Part shown: in pieces, positions 34,049 through 42,561 of the stretch
How the letters are laid out: every line of letters starts with the position of its first letter
Numbering within the stretch: the stretch's first letter is position 1
Assembly (NCBI GenBank): GCA_040216555.1
Contig: JAVJOW010000022.1
Coordinates: 124,001-188,000, forward strand
Length of the DNA: 64,000 bases
Direction of reading: 5' to 3'
Source: Arenibacter sp040216555
Lineage (GTDB): Bacteria > Bacteroidota > Bacteroidia > Flavobacteriales > Flavobacteriaceae
Translations under genes and position numbers: made by a program
The notes under the pieces: model-generated
Seen by the model: the letters and a program-made list of their open reading frames with translations, nothing else
What the model was told of the DNA's origin: nothing
Database searches by the model: none

Positions 34049-34702
34049 CTAAATTTTAACCCCAAAAGCCAAATCCCCTGCATCCCCTATACCGGGAACA
34101 ATATAACCTTTGCTATTTAATTTTGTATCGATGGCTGCTATCCACAATTGGGTATTCTTTGGGAAAATTGTCCTAATATGGTCTATCCCGGATTGGGAAC
34201 CTATTACCGATATAATATGGATCTGCTTAGGCTTGCCATGATCCTTAAGGACATATAAAACATTTTCCAAAGTTTTTCCAGTGGCCAGCATGGGGTCTGT
34301 AAGAATTAAGGTTTTATTTTCCAGGGATGGAGCGGCAAAGTATTTCACAATAACTTCAAACGCATCCTCATCTCCACGGTGATGCCTATAGGCCGAAATA
34401 AAGGCATTCTCCGCATTGTCAAAATAATTTAACAGGCCCTGATGAAGAGGGAGTCCGGCACGTAAAACGGAACACAGGACCAAATCATCAATGGGCATGG
34501 CCATTTCTTTGGTTCCCAAAGGGGTCTCAACCGTTTGGTTCCTATAGTTAAGGGTCTTACTAAGTTCGTAGCCCAAAATTTCCCCGATACGTTCAATATT
34601 ACGCCTAAAGCGCATACTATCGCGTTGAATATTGGCATCCCTAATTTCGGCGACAAATTTATTTAACAGTGAATTTTCCTCCCCTAAGCTATGTACGATC
34701 AT
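34049..34702 (-). CDS. upp: uracil phosphoribosyltransferase
   Basis: 217 residues. The PRPP-binding motif LILTDPMLATGKT is near residue 132 and the C-terminal uracil-binding PGIGDAGDLAFG segment ends the protein. It salvages uracil to UMP. It lies downstream of the glucan phosphorylase gene in the same direction (97-base gap) and converges with the ATPase. No regulon operator precedes it. Confidence 0.92.
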   Translation of the reverse strand: MIVHSLGEENSLLNKFVAEIRDANIQRDSMRFRRNIERIGEILGYELSKTLNYRNQTVETPLGTKEMAMPIDDLVLCSVLRAGLPLHQGLLNYFDNAENAFISAYRHHRGDEDAFEVIVKYFAAPSLENKTLILTDPMLATGKTLENVLYVLKDHGKPKQIHIISVIGSQSGIDHIRTIFPKNTQLWIAAIDTKLNSKGYIVPGIGDAGDLAFGVKI

Positions 34703-34799
34703 TGTTTATCCATTTAGTTCAAGATACAGAATTCTCCATGCAAACACTATAAAATCTTTATTATGAGCAACAGGGCATTGGCTTTTTTGTTCAAAATGA

Positions 34800-37364
34800 T
34801 TACCGCTGCCAAAGAATCAAATTATTTTCCAATGGCACGGAAACATTATCATAACATGGAACTATACGCGCGGTATAATGACAGGCCGGTCGGTCCGTAA
34901 GCACCCGGGCTACGCACTCATGCTCCACCTGTCCAGCCAGAAGCCCAATAATCTCCATTGTTATAATTTCTGGTGATCTTCCATTGATTCCTTCCGCAAA
35001 AAGTTCAATTGAAATAGCATCTGGACTTATGGTATTCAACCATACCATTATTCTAAATAAATAACCATCATCAAGGTTTTCTATTTGGGTTTCACCAAAA
35101 TGAACCTGCCCCCATTTACTCCTTAAAGTTTTATTTGTGTCCACCAATCCTTTGCCTAAAACACCACTTTTGGCCGCTCTATTTTTGTAATTGGCCGCGG
35201 CTGGAAGATAATACTTTTCGGTGTATTCCCGAACTGCACGGTTGGCCGAAAATTGAGGGGTTAAGGTGGACATACTATTGCGCATTTTGGCTATCCATTG
35301 TTCTGGTAGCCCATTAGCATTGCGATTATAAAATTCAGGCACTACTTTTTGTTCCAACAATTCGTATAATTTACTGGCCTCTTCCGCATCCCACGCCGGG
35401 TCCTCCCCATGTTCGCGACAATCGCCTAAGGCCCATCCAACCTCAGGGGTATAGGCCTCGGCCCACCATCCGTCCAATTCGGACAAATTTAGACCCCCAT
35501 TGACCAATACCTTCATTCCACTGGTTCCACAGGCTTCCCAAGGACGCCTAGGTGTATTTATCCAAACATCCACCCCTTGCACTAGTTGTTCTGTCAACAG
35601 CATGTCATAATCACTTAGAAAAACTATGTGCTTATATAAATTGTGTTTTTGAATAAATTGGACCCACTGTCGTATCAAGGCCTTTCCAGACTCATCAAAA
35701 GGAGGTGCCTTGCCCGCTAAGACCAATTGAACCGGCCGTTCTGGATTGGTAAGTATCCGAATAAATCTTTCCGTATCGTGCAACAGGAGATTGGGTCTTT
35801 TGTACGGCACAAATCGCCGGGCAAAACCTAAGGTCAAAGTTTCAGGGTCAAAAACCTGATCGGCCAATTCCACAATTTCTACAGCCTGACCGGAATCCAT
35901 TGTTTGATCTTTGTACCTATCGCGGATATGATTTATCATGTGGTTCCTTGCATTGTTCCTAAACTGCCATAGATCCACATCGGACACAGATAATATGTTT
36001 TGGTCCACGGCCTCCAGATTCCCTCTCCATCGCTCTTTTCCACAGGAATGTGTCCAAATGGTATCTGCAAATTCCGAATCCCAGCTGGGCATATGTACCC
36101 CATTGGTTACATATCCTACAGGAACTTCATTGGTAGGCCATCTTGGAAACAGGTTTTTAAAAAGTTTGCGACTTACCTCACCGTGTAGTCGACTTACTCC
36201 ATTTACCCCACTACTTCCGTGAATAGCCAAATAGGCCATATTGAAATACTCGGATGAATTGTACGGATTCTCTCTTCCCAGCGCCATTAAATCATTAAAA
36301 TCTATATGGAGCATCTCCATAGCATAGGTGCCAAAAAACTGCCACATCATTGAAGGGCTAAAATGATCAAATCCGGCGGCTATGGCGGTATGGGTAGTAA
36401 AGAGATTTCCTGCCCTGGTAACCGCCAAGGCCTCTTCAAAAGTTAACCCGTTCTCTTTCATGAAATCTGCTGCCCGTTCCAGGACAAGAAAGGCCGAATG
36501 CCCCTCGTTCATATGACACACTTCGGGCTGAATATTCATTGCCTTAAGTAATTTCCATCCCCCAATTCCCAGAATTATTTCCTGTTGGATGCGCAGATCC
36601 GATCCCCCACCATAGACCTGACCGGTAATTTTTCTATGAAACGGCATGTTTACAGGGTCGTTACTATCCATCAAGAATAATCTTACCCTTCCCACCTGCA
36701 CCTGCCATGTGCGCAACCAAACGGTATGACCGGATAAAGTAATATTGACCCGCAACCACTCTCCATTGGGCAAACGTAAAGGTGATATTGGTAATTGCCC
36801 CGGGTCATTGTACGGAAAAAGTGCTTGCTGGGTACCAAATTCATCAATTAGCTGTCGAAAATATCCTTGCTGGTACAACAAACCCACTGCAACAACAGGA
36901 ACACCAAGATCACTGGCCGATTTCAACTGATCCCCTGCAACATTGCCTAAGCCCCCAACATAAATAGGCAATGCTTCGCTAAGCATAAATTCCATACTGA
37001 AATAGGCAATGCAGTTCAATGGTGATGTTGGATGGCTCCTTTGGAACCAAGCAGGATCAGTACTGGATTTTTCCTTCAGCGTCATCATTTCATTCAACCT
37101 TGCCCTAAAAGCCTTATCGGCCATTTGCTTTATCAATTGGTCTCGGGAAACGTTCTGCAAAACTACCCAAGGATTATGGGTCTCCATCCATAGTTCGGGA
37201 TCCAACCGGTACCAGATTTCATCCACGGCATGGTTCCATGACCATCGTAAATCAAGGGCCAACTCCATAAGTGCGTCCACCCCATCAATATCCGTAGGAA
37301 TAAAACCATAAACCTGGTTGTTTACAAGAGGTTGTCGCGAACTATTTTTTTCTTTTCCTACCAC
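34800..37364 (-). CDS. glgP: alpha-glucan phosphorylase
   Basis: 854 residues starting at a GTG (37364); an in-frame stop lies just upstream. The N-terminal DUF3417-type segment (DLRWSWNHAVDEIWYRLD, about 38-55) marks the bacterial/archaeal MalP-like GT35 subfamily. The pyridoxal-phosphate lysine is in EACGTSGMKVLVNGG near residue 617. It releases glucose 1-phosphate from glycogen or maltodextrins, feeding the glycolytic block at 11-15 kb. No TGAY-N4-RTCA operator is seen in its 174-base leader; read-through from the M50 gene is possible. Confidence 0.9.
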   Translation of the reverse strand: MVGKEKNSSRQPLVNNQVYGFIPTDIDGVDALMELALDLRWSWNHAVDEIWYRLDPELWMETHNPWVVLQNVSRDQLIKQMADKAFRARLNEMMTLKEKSSTDPAWFQRSHPTSPLNCIAYFSMEFMLSEALPIYVGGLGNVAGDQLKSASDLGVPVVAVGLLYQQGYFRQLIDEFGTQQALFPYNDPGQLPISPLRLPNGEWLRVNITLSGHTVWLRTWQVQVGRVRLFLMDSNDPVNMPFHRKITGQVYGGGSDLRIQQEIILGIGGWKLLKAMNIQPEVCHMNEGHSAFLVLERAADFMKENGLTFEEALAVTRAGNLFTTHTAIAAGFDHFSPSMMWQFFGTYAMEMLHIDFNDLMALGRENPYNSSEYFNMAYLAIHGSSGVNGVSRLHGEVSRKLFKNLFPRWPTNEVPVGYVTNGVHMPSWDSEFADTIWTHSCGKERWRGNLEAVDQNILSVSDVDLWQFRNNARNHMINHIRDRYKDQTMDSGQAVEIVELADQVFDPETLTLGFARRFVPYKRPNLLLHDTERFIRILTNPERPVQLVLAGKAPPFDESGKALIRQWVQFIQKHNLYKHIVFLSDYDMLLTEQLVQGVDVWINTPRRPWEACGTSGMKVLVNGGLNLSELDGWWAEAYTPEVGWALGDCREHGEDPAWDAEEASKLYELLEQKVVPEFYNRNANGLPEQWIAKMRNSMSTLTPQFSANRAVREYTEKYYLPAAANYKNRAAKSGVLGKGLVDTNKTLRSKWGQVHFGETQIENLDDGYLFRIMVWLNTISPDAISIELFAEGINGRSPEIITMEIIGLLAGQVEHECVARVLTDRPACHYTARIVPCYDNVSVPLENNLILWQR

Positions 37365-37538
37365 GTTTAGTTTTTAATACCATTAAATAATGGGAAGTTG
37401 TATACGGTTAAAACAAAGGTTTTTAATTGGCAATTGGAGCATGTATTTTGGGTAGGAAGTCTTCCATAGAATCATTATAACTTGGCTCCAATGATAACAA
37501 CCTTCCAGAACATATGTTACACTTGAATTCATAAATCC

Positions 37539-38627
37539 CTAAGTGGACGATACGGTTTTCAATAATATAAATTCACTAATATTTACCATATCTATAGCAC
37601 CTACCAATTTTTCATTACTTGTTACCGGAAAAAAACTCTTTTTTTCCTTACCAACAAGTTCCAATACCTTGGTGATCTCTGTAGATTCATCAATCACAAG
37701 GAAGTTCTTATCCATAATATCCCTTACAAGTGTTGAAGGGGTCTTGGCATACTTAATAACATCCTTCTGGGTTACAATACCAACAATATCCTTGTCTTGG
37801 GCTACCACAAAATCTTTTTCCGTACTTGCCAAAAGGATATCTATAACTTCTTGCACATTATTATCCGGACGTAGTACCGTTATTTTGGTCAAGGTAGCTT
37901 CCTTTACAAGATGCCCCTGCAATAGGGAGTTTTGCTTAACCATTTGATTCTCGCCATACGCCCCAAAGAAAATAAAAAAGGCTATCAGAATTAAAAAGGG
38001 ATTTACGAAAAATCCTAGTATAAAAAACACCACAGCCAAGGCCTGGCCAATACTGGCTGCGATATTCGTTGCATCTACACGACTCAATCTAAATGCTAAC
38101 AAGGCCCTAAGTACCCGTCCGCCATCCATTGGAAATGCAGGTATAAGATTAAAGACCACCAACATTACATTGGCTACAAAAAGATAAAATAGAAAATTCT
38201 GTAGGTTGGGTGCATATAGCATCTCTTCTACCATTATATTATCGAAATTGAAATAGCTTTTGATAGGTATTATAAGAGACAAAATAATGGCTATCACAAC
38301 ATTAACGGCCGGACCGGCCAAGGCTACCAAAAGTTCTTGTCCAGGTTTTTCCGGCATTTTGTCCAAGGTGGCCACACCGCCAATGGGTAGAAGAATAATT
38401 CTTTGAGTCTTGATTCCAAACTTTCTAGCGGTCAGGGCATGACCCAGTTCATGTAGTACTACACAGGCCATCAATACCAAAATAAATCCTTGGTTAACGG
38501 CCACCCTTTCAAAATTTCCACTATTCTGAAACTCAACAAAACCGGCCCAAATCAATAATAGTGCAAAAGTCCAATGCACTTCCAATCGAATACCGGCAAT
38601 CTTTCCCAATCTTAAAAAACCCTTCAT
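37539..38627 (-). CDS. site-2 protease (M50) with CBS domains
   Basis: 362 residues from the ATG at 38627; a longer frame exists, but its extra codons run into the operator. Transmembrane segments surround zinc motif HELGH (H59-H63) and the second metal motif NLIPAFPMDGG near residue 168. Two CBS domains (about 240-355) follow, which usually bind adenine nucleotides. It is likely an intramembrane protease whose activity responds to energy charge. The M50-CBS architecture also occurs in the DosR regulon neighbourhood of mycobacteria (Rv2625c/Rv2626c as separate genes). Operator at 38673 upstream. Confidence 0.85.
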   Translation of the reverse strand: MKGFLRLGKIAGIRLEVHWTFALLLIWAGFVEFQNSGNFERVAVNQGFILVLMACVVLHELGHALTARKFGIKTQRIILLPIGGVATLDKMPEKPGQELLVALAGPAVNVVIAIILSLIIPIKSYFNFDNIMVEEMLYAPNLQNFLFYLFVANVMLVVFNLIPAFPMDGGRVLRALLAFRLSRVDATNIAASIGQALAVVFFILGFFVNPFLILIAFFIFFGAYGENQMVKQNSLLQGHLVKEATLTKITVLRPDNNVQEVIDILLASTEKDFVVAQDKDIVGIVTQKDVIKYAKTPSTLVRDIMDKNFLVIDESTEITKVLELVGKEKKSFFPVTSNEKLVGAIDMVNISEFILLKTVSST

Positions 38628-38672
38628 AAGTAAAATTTTGTTGAAGGTATTTCCGCAGCGCGACATTGACAA

Positions 38673-38684
38673 TGACAAATATCA
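38673..38684 (-). promoter_or_regulatory. TGAY-N4-RTCA operator for the M50-CBS protease
   Basis: TGACAAATATCA. The box at the standard spacing on the minus strand, TACCTTCA (38642-38649), fits the -7 consensus poorly (one mismatch to TAnnTTTA), so this promoter is less certain. Confidence 0.55.
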
Positions 38685-38901
38685 TAAGTGGCAAAATTGC
38701 TCTTCTGAATATCTTGGGGAAGCAAAACTAATTTATTTGAAATAGAACAACTATAGGTGGGTAATGGAAAATACCGCCAGGTTTTGGCCGTAAAGGTGAA
38801 AAAATGTAAATGGAGAAGATAAAGACGAACATGAAAACGAACAAAATTAAGTCAAGAACTAAATTTAAGATACTCCTATCCAAAAGAAAAAATTGCCAAA
38901 A

Positions 38902-39417
38902 TCAGCCTATTTTTAAATTGCGAATTCGGGCATTTATCGAAGCAATTTCCTCCTTTTGCAATTTTCCTATAAGAATTCTAAAGTCCTTTTCCAATCTAGG
39001 TTCATGGTCTTTAATATCACATAGGGCCTGTAAAGCGTTCACCCTTACGATCCTACTTTCTGAAGGGTCACTTGCCCATTCCTTAAGCTTCGCCAAGACT
39101 ATTTCCAATTCATGGTCAGTCAGCGGCAACCTCGACACCAATAAGGACAAGTGCCACTTCAATTCCTTGTCTTTGGCGCTTTGGAGCAACCCCAATAAGT
39201 CACTTTTGTGACTTGCAAGATATTCGGGATGCCTAAGGTTGCTTTTTTCCACGGTATCTGCAGCCCTCATAACTATTGGCCTATCCTTGGAGTACATATA
39301 ACGGAATAAAATGTCGAAGTCCTTCTGGTCCCGTATTAAAGGTACAAGAAACTTTACCCCGCCTATGGTCCTTAGATCTCCACCCTCCAAATATTTTCTC
39401 ATTTCTCTTTTATCCAT
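38902..39417 (-). CDS. HEAT-repeat-like protein
   Basis: 171 residues, soluble, all-helical in pattern. Repeated amphipathic helix pairs (about 20-75, 76-110 and 111-165) with VMRAADTVEK, LLGLLQSAKDKELKWHLSLL and SRIVRVNALQALCDI are typical of HEAT/ARM-type scaffolds. Such proteins mediate protein contacts; no catalytic function is evident. Last gene of the operon WG-SDR-HEAT, starting 3 bases after the SDR stop. Confidence 0.65.
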   Translation of the reverse strand: MDKREMRKYLEGGDLRTIGGVKFLVPLIRDQKDFDILFRYMYSKDRPIVMRAADTVEKSNLRHPEYLASHKSDLLGLLQSAKDKELKWHLSLLVSRLPLTDHELEIVLAKLKEWASDPSESRIVRVNALQALCDIKDHEPRLEKDFRILIGKLQKEEIASINARIRNLKIG

Positions 39418-39420
39418 GTT

Positions 39421-40182
39421 TCATGAACTTAACATGCCGCCATCTACCACATGGGTAGTTCCGGTAATATATTTACTCTCGTCCGAGGCCAGGAAAAGAG
39501 CCATCGCTGCAATCTCGCTAGATTCTGCATAACGACCTAAAGGTACAGCGGCCTCAAAGCCTTTCATAACCTGATCAGGACTACTGGGCGACATATCCTC
39601 TTCAATGCGTCGCATCATATTATTGTTGACGGGACCCGGATGAATGGTATTCACTCGAATTTTACGTTGGGCATTTTCTTGGGCCGCGACCCTCATTATA
39701 CCCACTACTGCATGTTTGCTGGCCACATAAGCTCCCAGCCCTGAAAAGCCCTTTAAACCTGCCACAGAAGAAGTGATTATCACACTGCCACCTTGTTGCA
39801 TTTTCGGAATTACATGCTTGCACCCAAGCCATACCCCTTTTAGGTTTACCCCAATTACCTTATCGAAAATGTCGTCCGGATATTCCGAAATTGGTTTGGA
39901 AGTACCTTCAATTCCGGCATTGGCGAAGAATATATCGATCTTTCCATGAACCTCTAGCGTTGTCTCTACAAACTTTTCGTTGTCCACAGCTTTTGAAACA
40001 TCGGCAACACAAATGGACAGATTCTCGTGATCTATTGCCAAGATCGCCTTTTCCAAAATTTCCCTATCAATATCTACGATAACCACCTTGGCTCCTTCCT
40101 TCAAAAAGAGTTTTGCGGTGGCCAATCCTATTCCTCCAGCACCACCTGTTATAACGGCTACTTTATCCTTTAATCGTAACAT
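39421..40182 (-). CDS. short-chain dehydrogenase/reductase (SDR)
   Basis: 253 residues, classical SDR. The cofactor motif TGGAGGIG is at 12-19, an NAG motif at about 89-91, catalytic Ser near 141, and Tyr-x3-Lys (YVASK) near 153-157. An acidic residue after strand 2 (VDIDRE) favours NAD over NADP. Substrate unknown. It lies 3 bases after the WG-repeat gene in an operon under the operator at 40877. Confidence 0.88.
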   Translation of the reverse strand: MLRLKDKVAVITGGAGGIGLATAKLFLKEGAKVVIVDIDREILEKAILAIDHENLSICVADVSKAVDNEKFVETTLEVHGKIDIFFANAGIEGTSKPISEYPDDIFDKVIGVNLKGVWLGCKHVIPKMQQGGSVIITSSVAGLKGFSGLGAYVASKHAVVGIMRVAAQENAQRKIRVNTIHPGPVNNNMMRRIEEDMSPSSPDQVMKGFEAAVPLGRYAESSEIAAMALFLASDESKYITGTTHVVDGGMLSS

Positions 40183-40185
40183 TTT

Positions 40186-40824
40186 TTAATTATTTAAAGT
40201 TATCTTTCTTACTTCCCAACCTTGATCCTGAGTATATACCGCAACAAGACCATCAGTCAATTGTTGTACCCCTACTGAAGGCATCTGATACCTTTTTTTG
40301 GTCATTTGGATATTGTATCTTCTATTAAAGAACTCTACAATTTTCCCTGAAGAGTCCAACAGAACGTCGTGAAACTTAAATTCGTAAATATCAAGATTGA
40401 ATTCGTTTTTCCCCTTCATGGATTTCTCAAAAAGGACAGCCGTAGTAAAACCATTCTTAAAAGGATAAACATTTAGTAGCTGGGGTTCAAGTACTACATT
40501 ACCCTTTGTATCGATAAATCCGAAAACGGGAACACCATCCTCAACAATTTTGGTTATCAGGCACCTTCCTTCATTGAACATAGGATATTGAACACCGGAA
40601 ATATCCTTTTTAGAGGTGTCCGCATCCCTGTTCCAATAAATATCGCTGCGAAAATCGATGACCATTGTACCCTCTTCATCAATAAATCCCCATTGATTGC
40701 CTTGGCGAACAGCTGCCAATCCTTCGCTAAAGGGAGCTATTTCATCAATGTTTTTAACGGTTTGGGAATGGAATACATTTGGAAGCATAAGCATTATGAA
40801 TGCCGTAATAATATATTTTTTCAT
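40186..40824 (-). CDS. exported WG-repeat protein
   Basis: 212 residues with a Sec signal peptide (1-20, ending in FHSQ). Two WG-type repeats are visible: EGLAAVRQGNQWGFIDEEG and a diverged VFGFIDTKGNVVLEPQ. A third partial repeat (DGLVAVYTQDQGWEV) lies near the C-terminus. The family forms beta-rich repeat surfaces, usually for binding. First gene of the WG-SDR-HEAT operon, with operator at 40877. Confidence 0.75.
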   Translation of the reverse strand: MKKYIITAFIMLMLPNVFHSQTVKNIDEIAPFSEGLAAVRQGNQWGFIDEEGTMVIDFRSDIYWNRDADTSKKDISGVQYPMFNEGRCLITKIVEDGVPVFGFIDTKGNVVLEPQLLNVYPFKNGFTTAVLFEKSMKGKNEFNLDIYEFKFHDVLLDSSGKIVEFFNRRYNIQMTKKRYQMPSVGVQQLTDGLVAVYTQDQGWEVRKITLNN

Positions 40825-40876
40825 GACTTTGAATTTTAATTTCCTCTAAAATAGTGTATCGCAATCCAGTACAAAA

Positions 40877-40888
40877 TGACCAATGTCA
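40877..40888 (-). promoter_or_regulatory. TGAY-N4-RTCA operator for the WG-SDR-HEAT operon
   Basis: TGACCAATGTCA; minus-strand -7 box TATTTTAG (40846-40853) ends exactly 36.5 bp from the centre. The 382-base gap between this operon and the next USP (40825-41206) also holds the operator at 41017 and otherwise nothing recognisable. Confidence 0.78.
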
Positions 40889-41016
40889 GTAGTGTACAAA
40901 TATAAAATCCCAAGCACGGCCTTTCATCCATGTTCTTGGTTAGGAGATGTAAATAGAATATTAGCCCACTTAAAGTTCGGGGATCCTTGAAATGTCTTTA
41001 AGTAAAACTGATATAG

Positions 41017-41028
41017 TGACCAATATCA
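41017..41028 (+). promoter_or_regulatory. TGAY-N4-RTCA operator for the USP at 41207
   Basis: TGACCAATATCA; -7 box TATTTTTG (41052-41059) ends exactly 36.5 bp after the centre. The leader to the USP start would be about 140 bases, unusually long. Confidence 0.78.
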
Positions 41029-41206
41029 TTTTAAATAGTCCGGCCACTGTATATTTTTGTTTCAGAACATTTAAGCATTCTACCGGGACCTTGGCCTAGT
41101 CTATCCAGAATTAGCAATTTTGCATGGGTGCAATCGCCCCACATAAGGGAATTGAAACGGCTGTCATAAGTAGAACTAAGATGATCACAACCCTAAAAAA
41201 TATACA

Positions 41207-42031
41207 ATGAAACACATATTGGTACCTGTTGATTTTTCCGAGCACTCTGCCTATGCGCTGGAGGCTGCTGCTGCTATAGCAAAACAGCAGAACGCGGATA
41301 TTACTGTATTGCATATGCTGGGAATTTCCGAGGCATTAATAGCCGAAGAGGAATTATTAGAGTACGAAGAAGCCAAATACTTTATGGGGCTTGCAAAGAA
41401 AAAATTTAAGACCTTCTTGGATAAACCTTATTTAAAGGACATCACTATTCATAAAATAGTGCAAAATTACAAGGTATTCAGCGAGCTAAACAATGTGGCC
41501 AAGGAACAAAATATAGATTTAATCGTAATGGGTTCTCATGGTAGTACAGGTTTCAATGAGATTTTTATTGGCTCCAATACCGAAAAGGTGGTACGCACTT
41601 CCGCTGTTCCTGTTTTGGTTATAAAAGAGCAAAATTCAAACTTCACTATAAACAATATCCTTTTTGCCTGTAGTTTTTCAGAGGATATGATAAAGGCATT
41701 TAAGAATGTTAAGTTGATGGCACAAGAATTGTCGGCCCAATTAAAATTGGTTTACATCAATACCCCATATCAAGATTTTTTAAGCACTCCGGAAGCTGAA
41801 AATCGCATAGGCAAATTCATGTCGAAGGCCGGGGATACCCAATCCACAGTTGAAATTTACAATGACCGTAGTGTGGAAAATGGGATACTTAATTATAGTA
41901 ATACCGAAAAATTTGACCTCCTTGCACTTCCTACACATGGAAGAAAAGGACTTTCACATTTTCTATTGGGAAGTGTAGGGGAAGATATCGCCAACCACGC
42001 AAGATTGCCGGTAATGACATTTAAGATCTGA
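41207..42031 (+). CDS. universal stress protein, both domains near-canonical
   Basis: 274 residues, two USP domains (about 1-142 and 148-274). Domain 1 has GSHGSTGFNEIFIGS and domain 2 has PTHGRKGLSHFLLGS, so unlike the clustered paralogues the second domain keeps most of the ATP-binding motif (Pro replaces the first Gly). The opening is VPVDFS. It may be closest to the ancestral form. Converges with the TerB-like gene; a CTGATC-AAA-GATCAG hairpin (42028-42042) overlaps its stop codon. Confidence 0.88.
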   Translation: MKHILVPVDFSEHSAYALEAAAAIAKQQNADITVLHMLGISEALIAEEELLEYEEAKYFMGLAKKKFKTFLDKPYLKDITIHKIVQNYKVFSELNNVAKEQNIDLIVMGSHGSTGFNEIFIGSNTEKVVRTSAVPVLVIKEQNSNFTINNILFACSFSEDMIKAFKNVKLMAQELSAQLKLVYINTPYQDFLSTPEAENRIGKFMSKAGDTQSTVEIYNDRSVENGILNYSNTEKFDLLALPTHGRKGLSHFLLGSVGEDIANHARLPVMTFKI

Positions 42032-42042
42032 TCAAAGATCAG
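42028..42042. terminator. hairpin at the USP/TerB-like convergent junction
   Basis: CTGATC-AAA-GATCAG overlaps the stop codon of the USP at 41207. There is no T-tract after it, so it may stabilise the message end rather than terminate on its own. Confidence 0.35.
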
Positions 42043-42064
42043 GGTCCAGACCAATTCTATATTA

Positions 42065-42469
42065 CTATTCCTTTAGCAAAAGTTCCAATTTGCCCAGCAT
42101 CACCAATTCCGCCTTATTTTTGCCTGAAAAACTATTGGAAATGGCATTCGCGGTGTCCAAAATAAGCACCTTGATAAACTTATTGAACATATTGCTATTA
42201 TCTTTATAGAACTCCTTAAACTCATCGTAACACGCTTCACTATCCTCCTCATTGTCCATAGCCCAATCGAATACCGATTCGATTTGAAAAGCCCCATCGG
42301 TTCCAAATTCATCCTCCAGCTCATCCACCTCCAACCAGTATTTTCTGATAAAGGACCTAAGCTTGCTTACTTCCTTACCGTTTACGCGGGAGTCTGCCAT
42401 GGCAATGGCGTAGAATAATTTTCCCAAGTTTTCGTATAATTCCTTACCTACTTTCTTTGTATTTTTCAT
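42065..42469 (-). CDS. TerB-like helical protein
   Basis: 134 residues. The opening LFYAIAMADSRVNGKEVSKLRSFI is typical of TerB/DjlA-N domains, which form a helical bundle around acidic residues; the rest is acidic and helical. Role unknown, possibly metal-responsive or membrane-stress related. A minus-strand -7 box TATTTTTA (42495-42502) lies exactly 36.5 bp from the operator at 42526. Confidence 0.7.
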   Translation of the reverse strand: MKNTKKVGKELYENLGKLFYAIAMADSRVNGKEVSKLRSFIRKYWLEVDELEDEFGTDGAFQIESVFDWAMDNEEDSEACYDEFKEFYKDNSNMFNKFIKVLILDTANAISNSFSGKNKAELVMLGKLELLLKE

Positions 42470-42525
42470 TTTTATCTTGTTGAAGAGAATGAGTTAAAAA
42501 TAGCGAATAGACCAAGTTTTTTATA

Positions 42526-42537
42526 TGACAATAATCA
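42526..42537. promoter_or_regulatory. TGAY-N4-RTCA operator between terB-like and kinase 2
   Basis: TGACAATAATCA. Toward the TerB-like gene the box TATTTTTA (42495-42502) is at the standard 36.5 bp. Toward kinase 2 the box TATCTTTG (42550-42557) is at 25.5 bp, where a bound protein would overlap the -33 region. Confidence 0.65.
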
Positions 42538-42561
42538 GTTTAAAAATTTTATCTTTGGCTT

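Noticed and set aside
38810..39211. 133-residue plus-strand frame antisense to the HEAT-like gene
   Set aside because: Serine- and lysine-rich shadow of a convincing coding sequence on the other strand.
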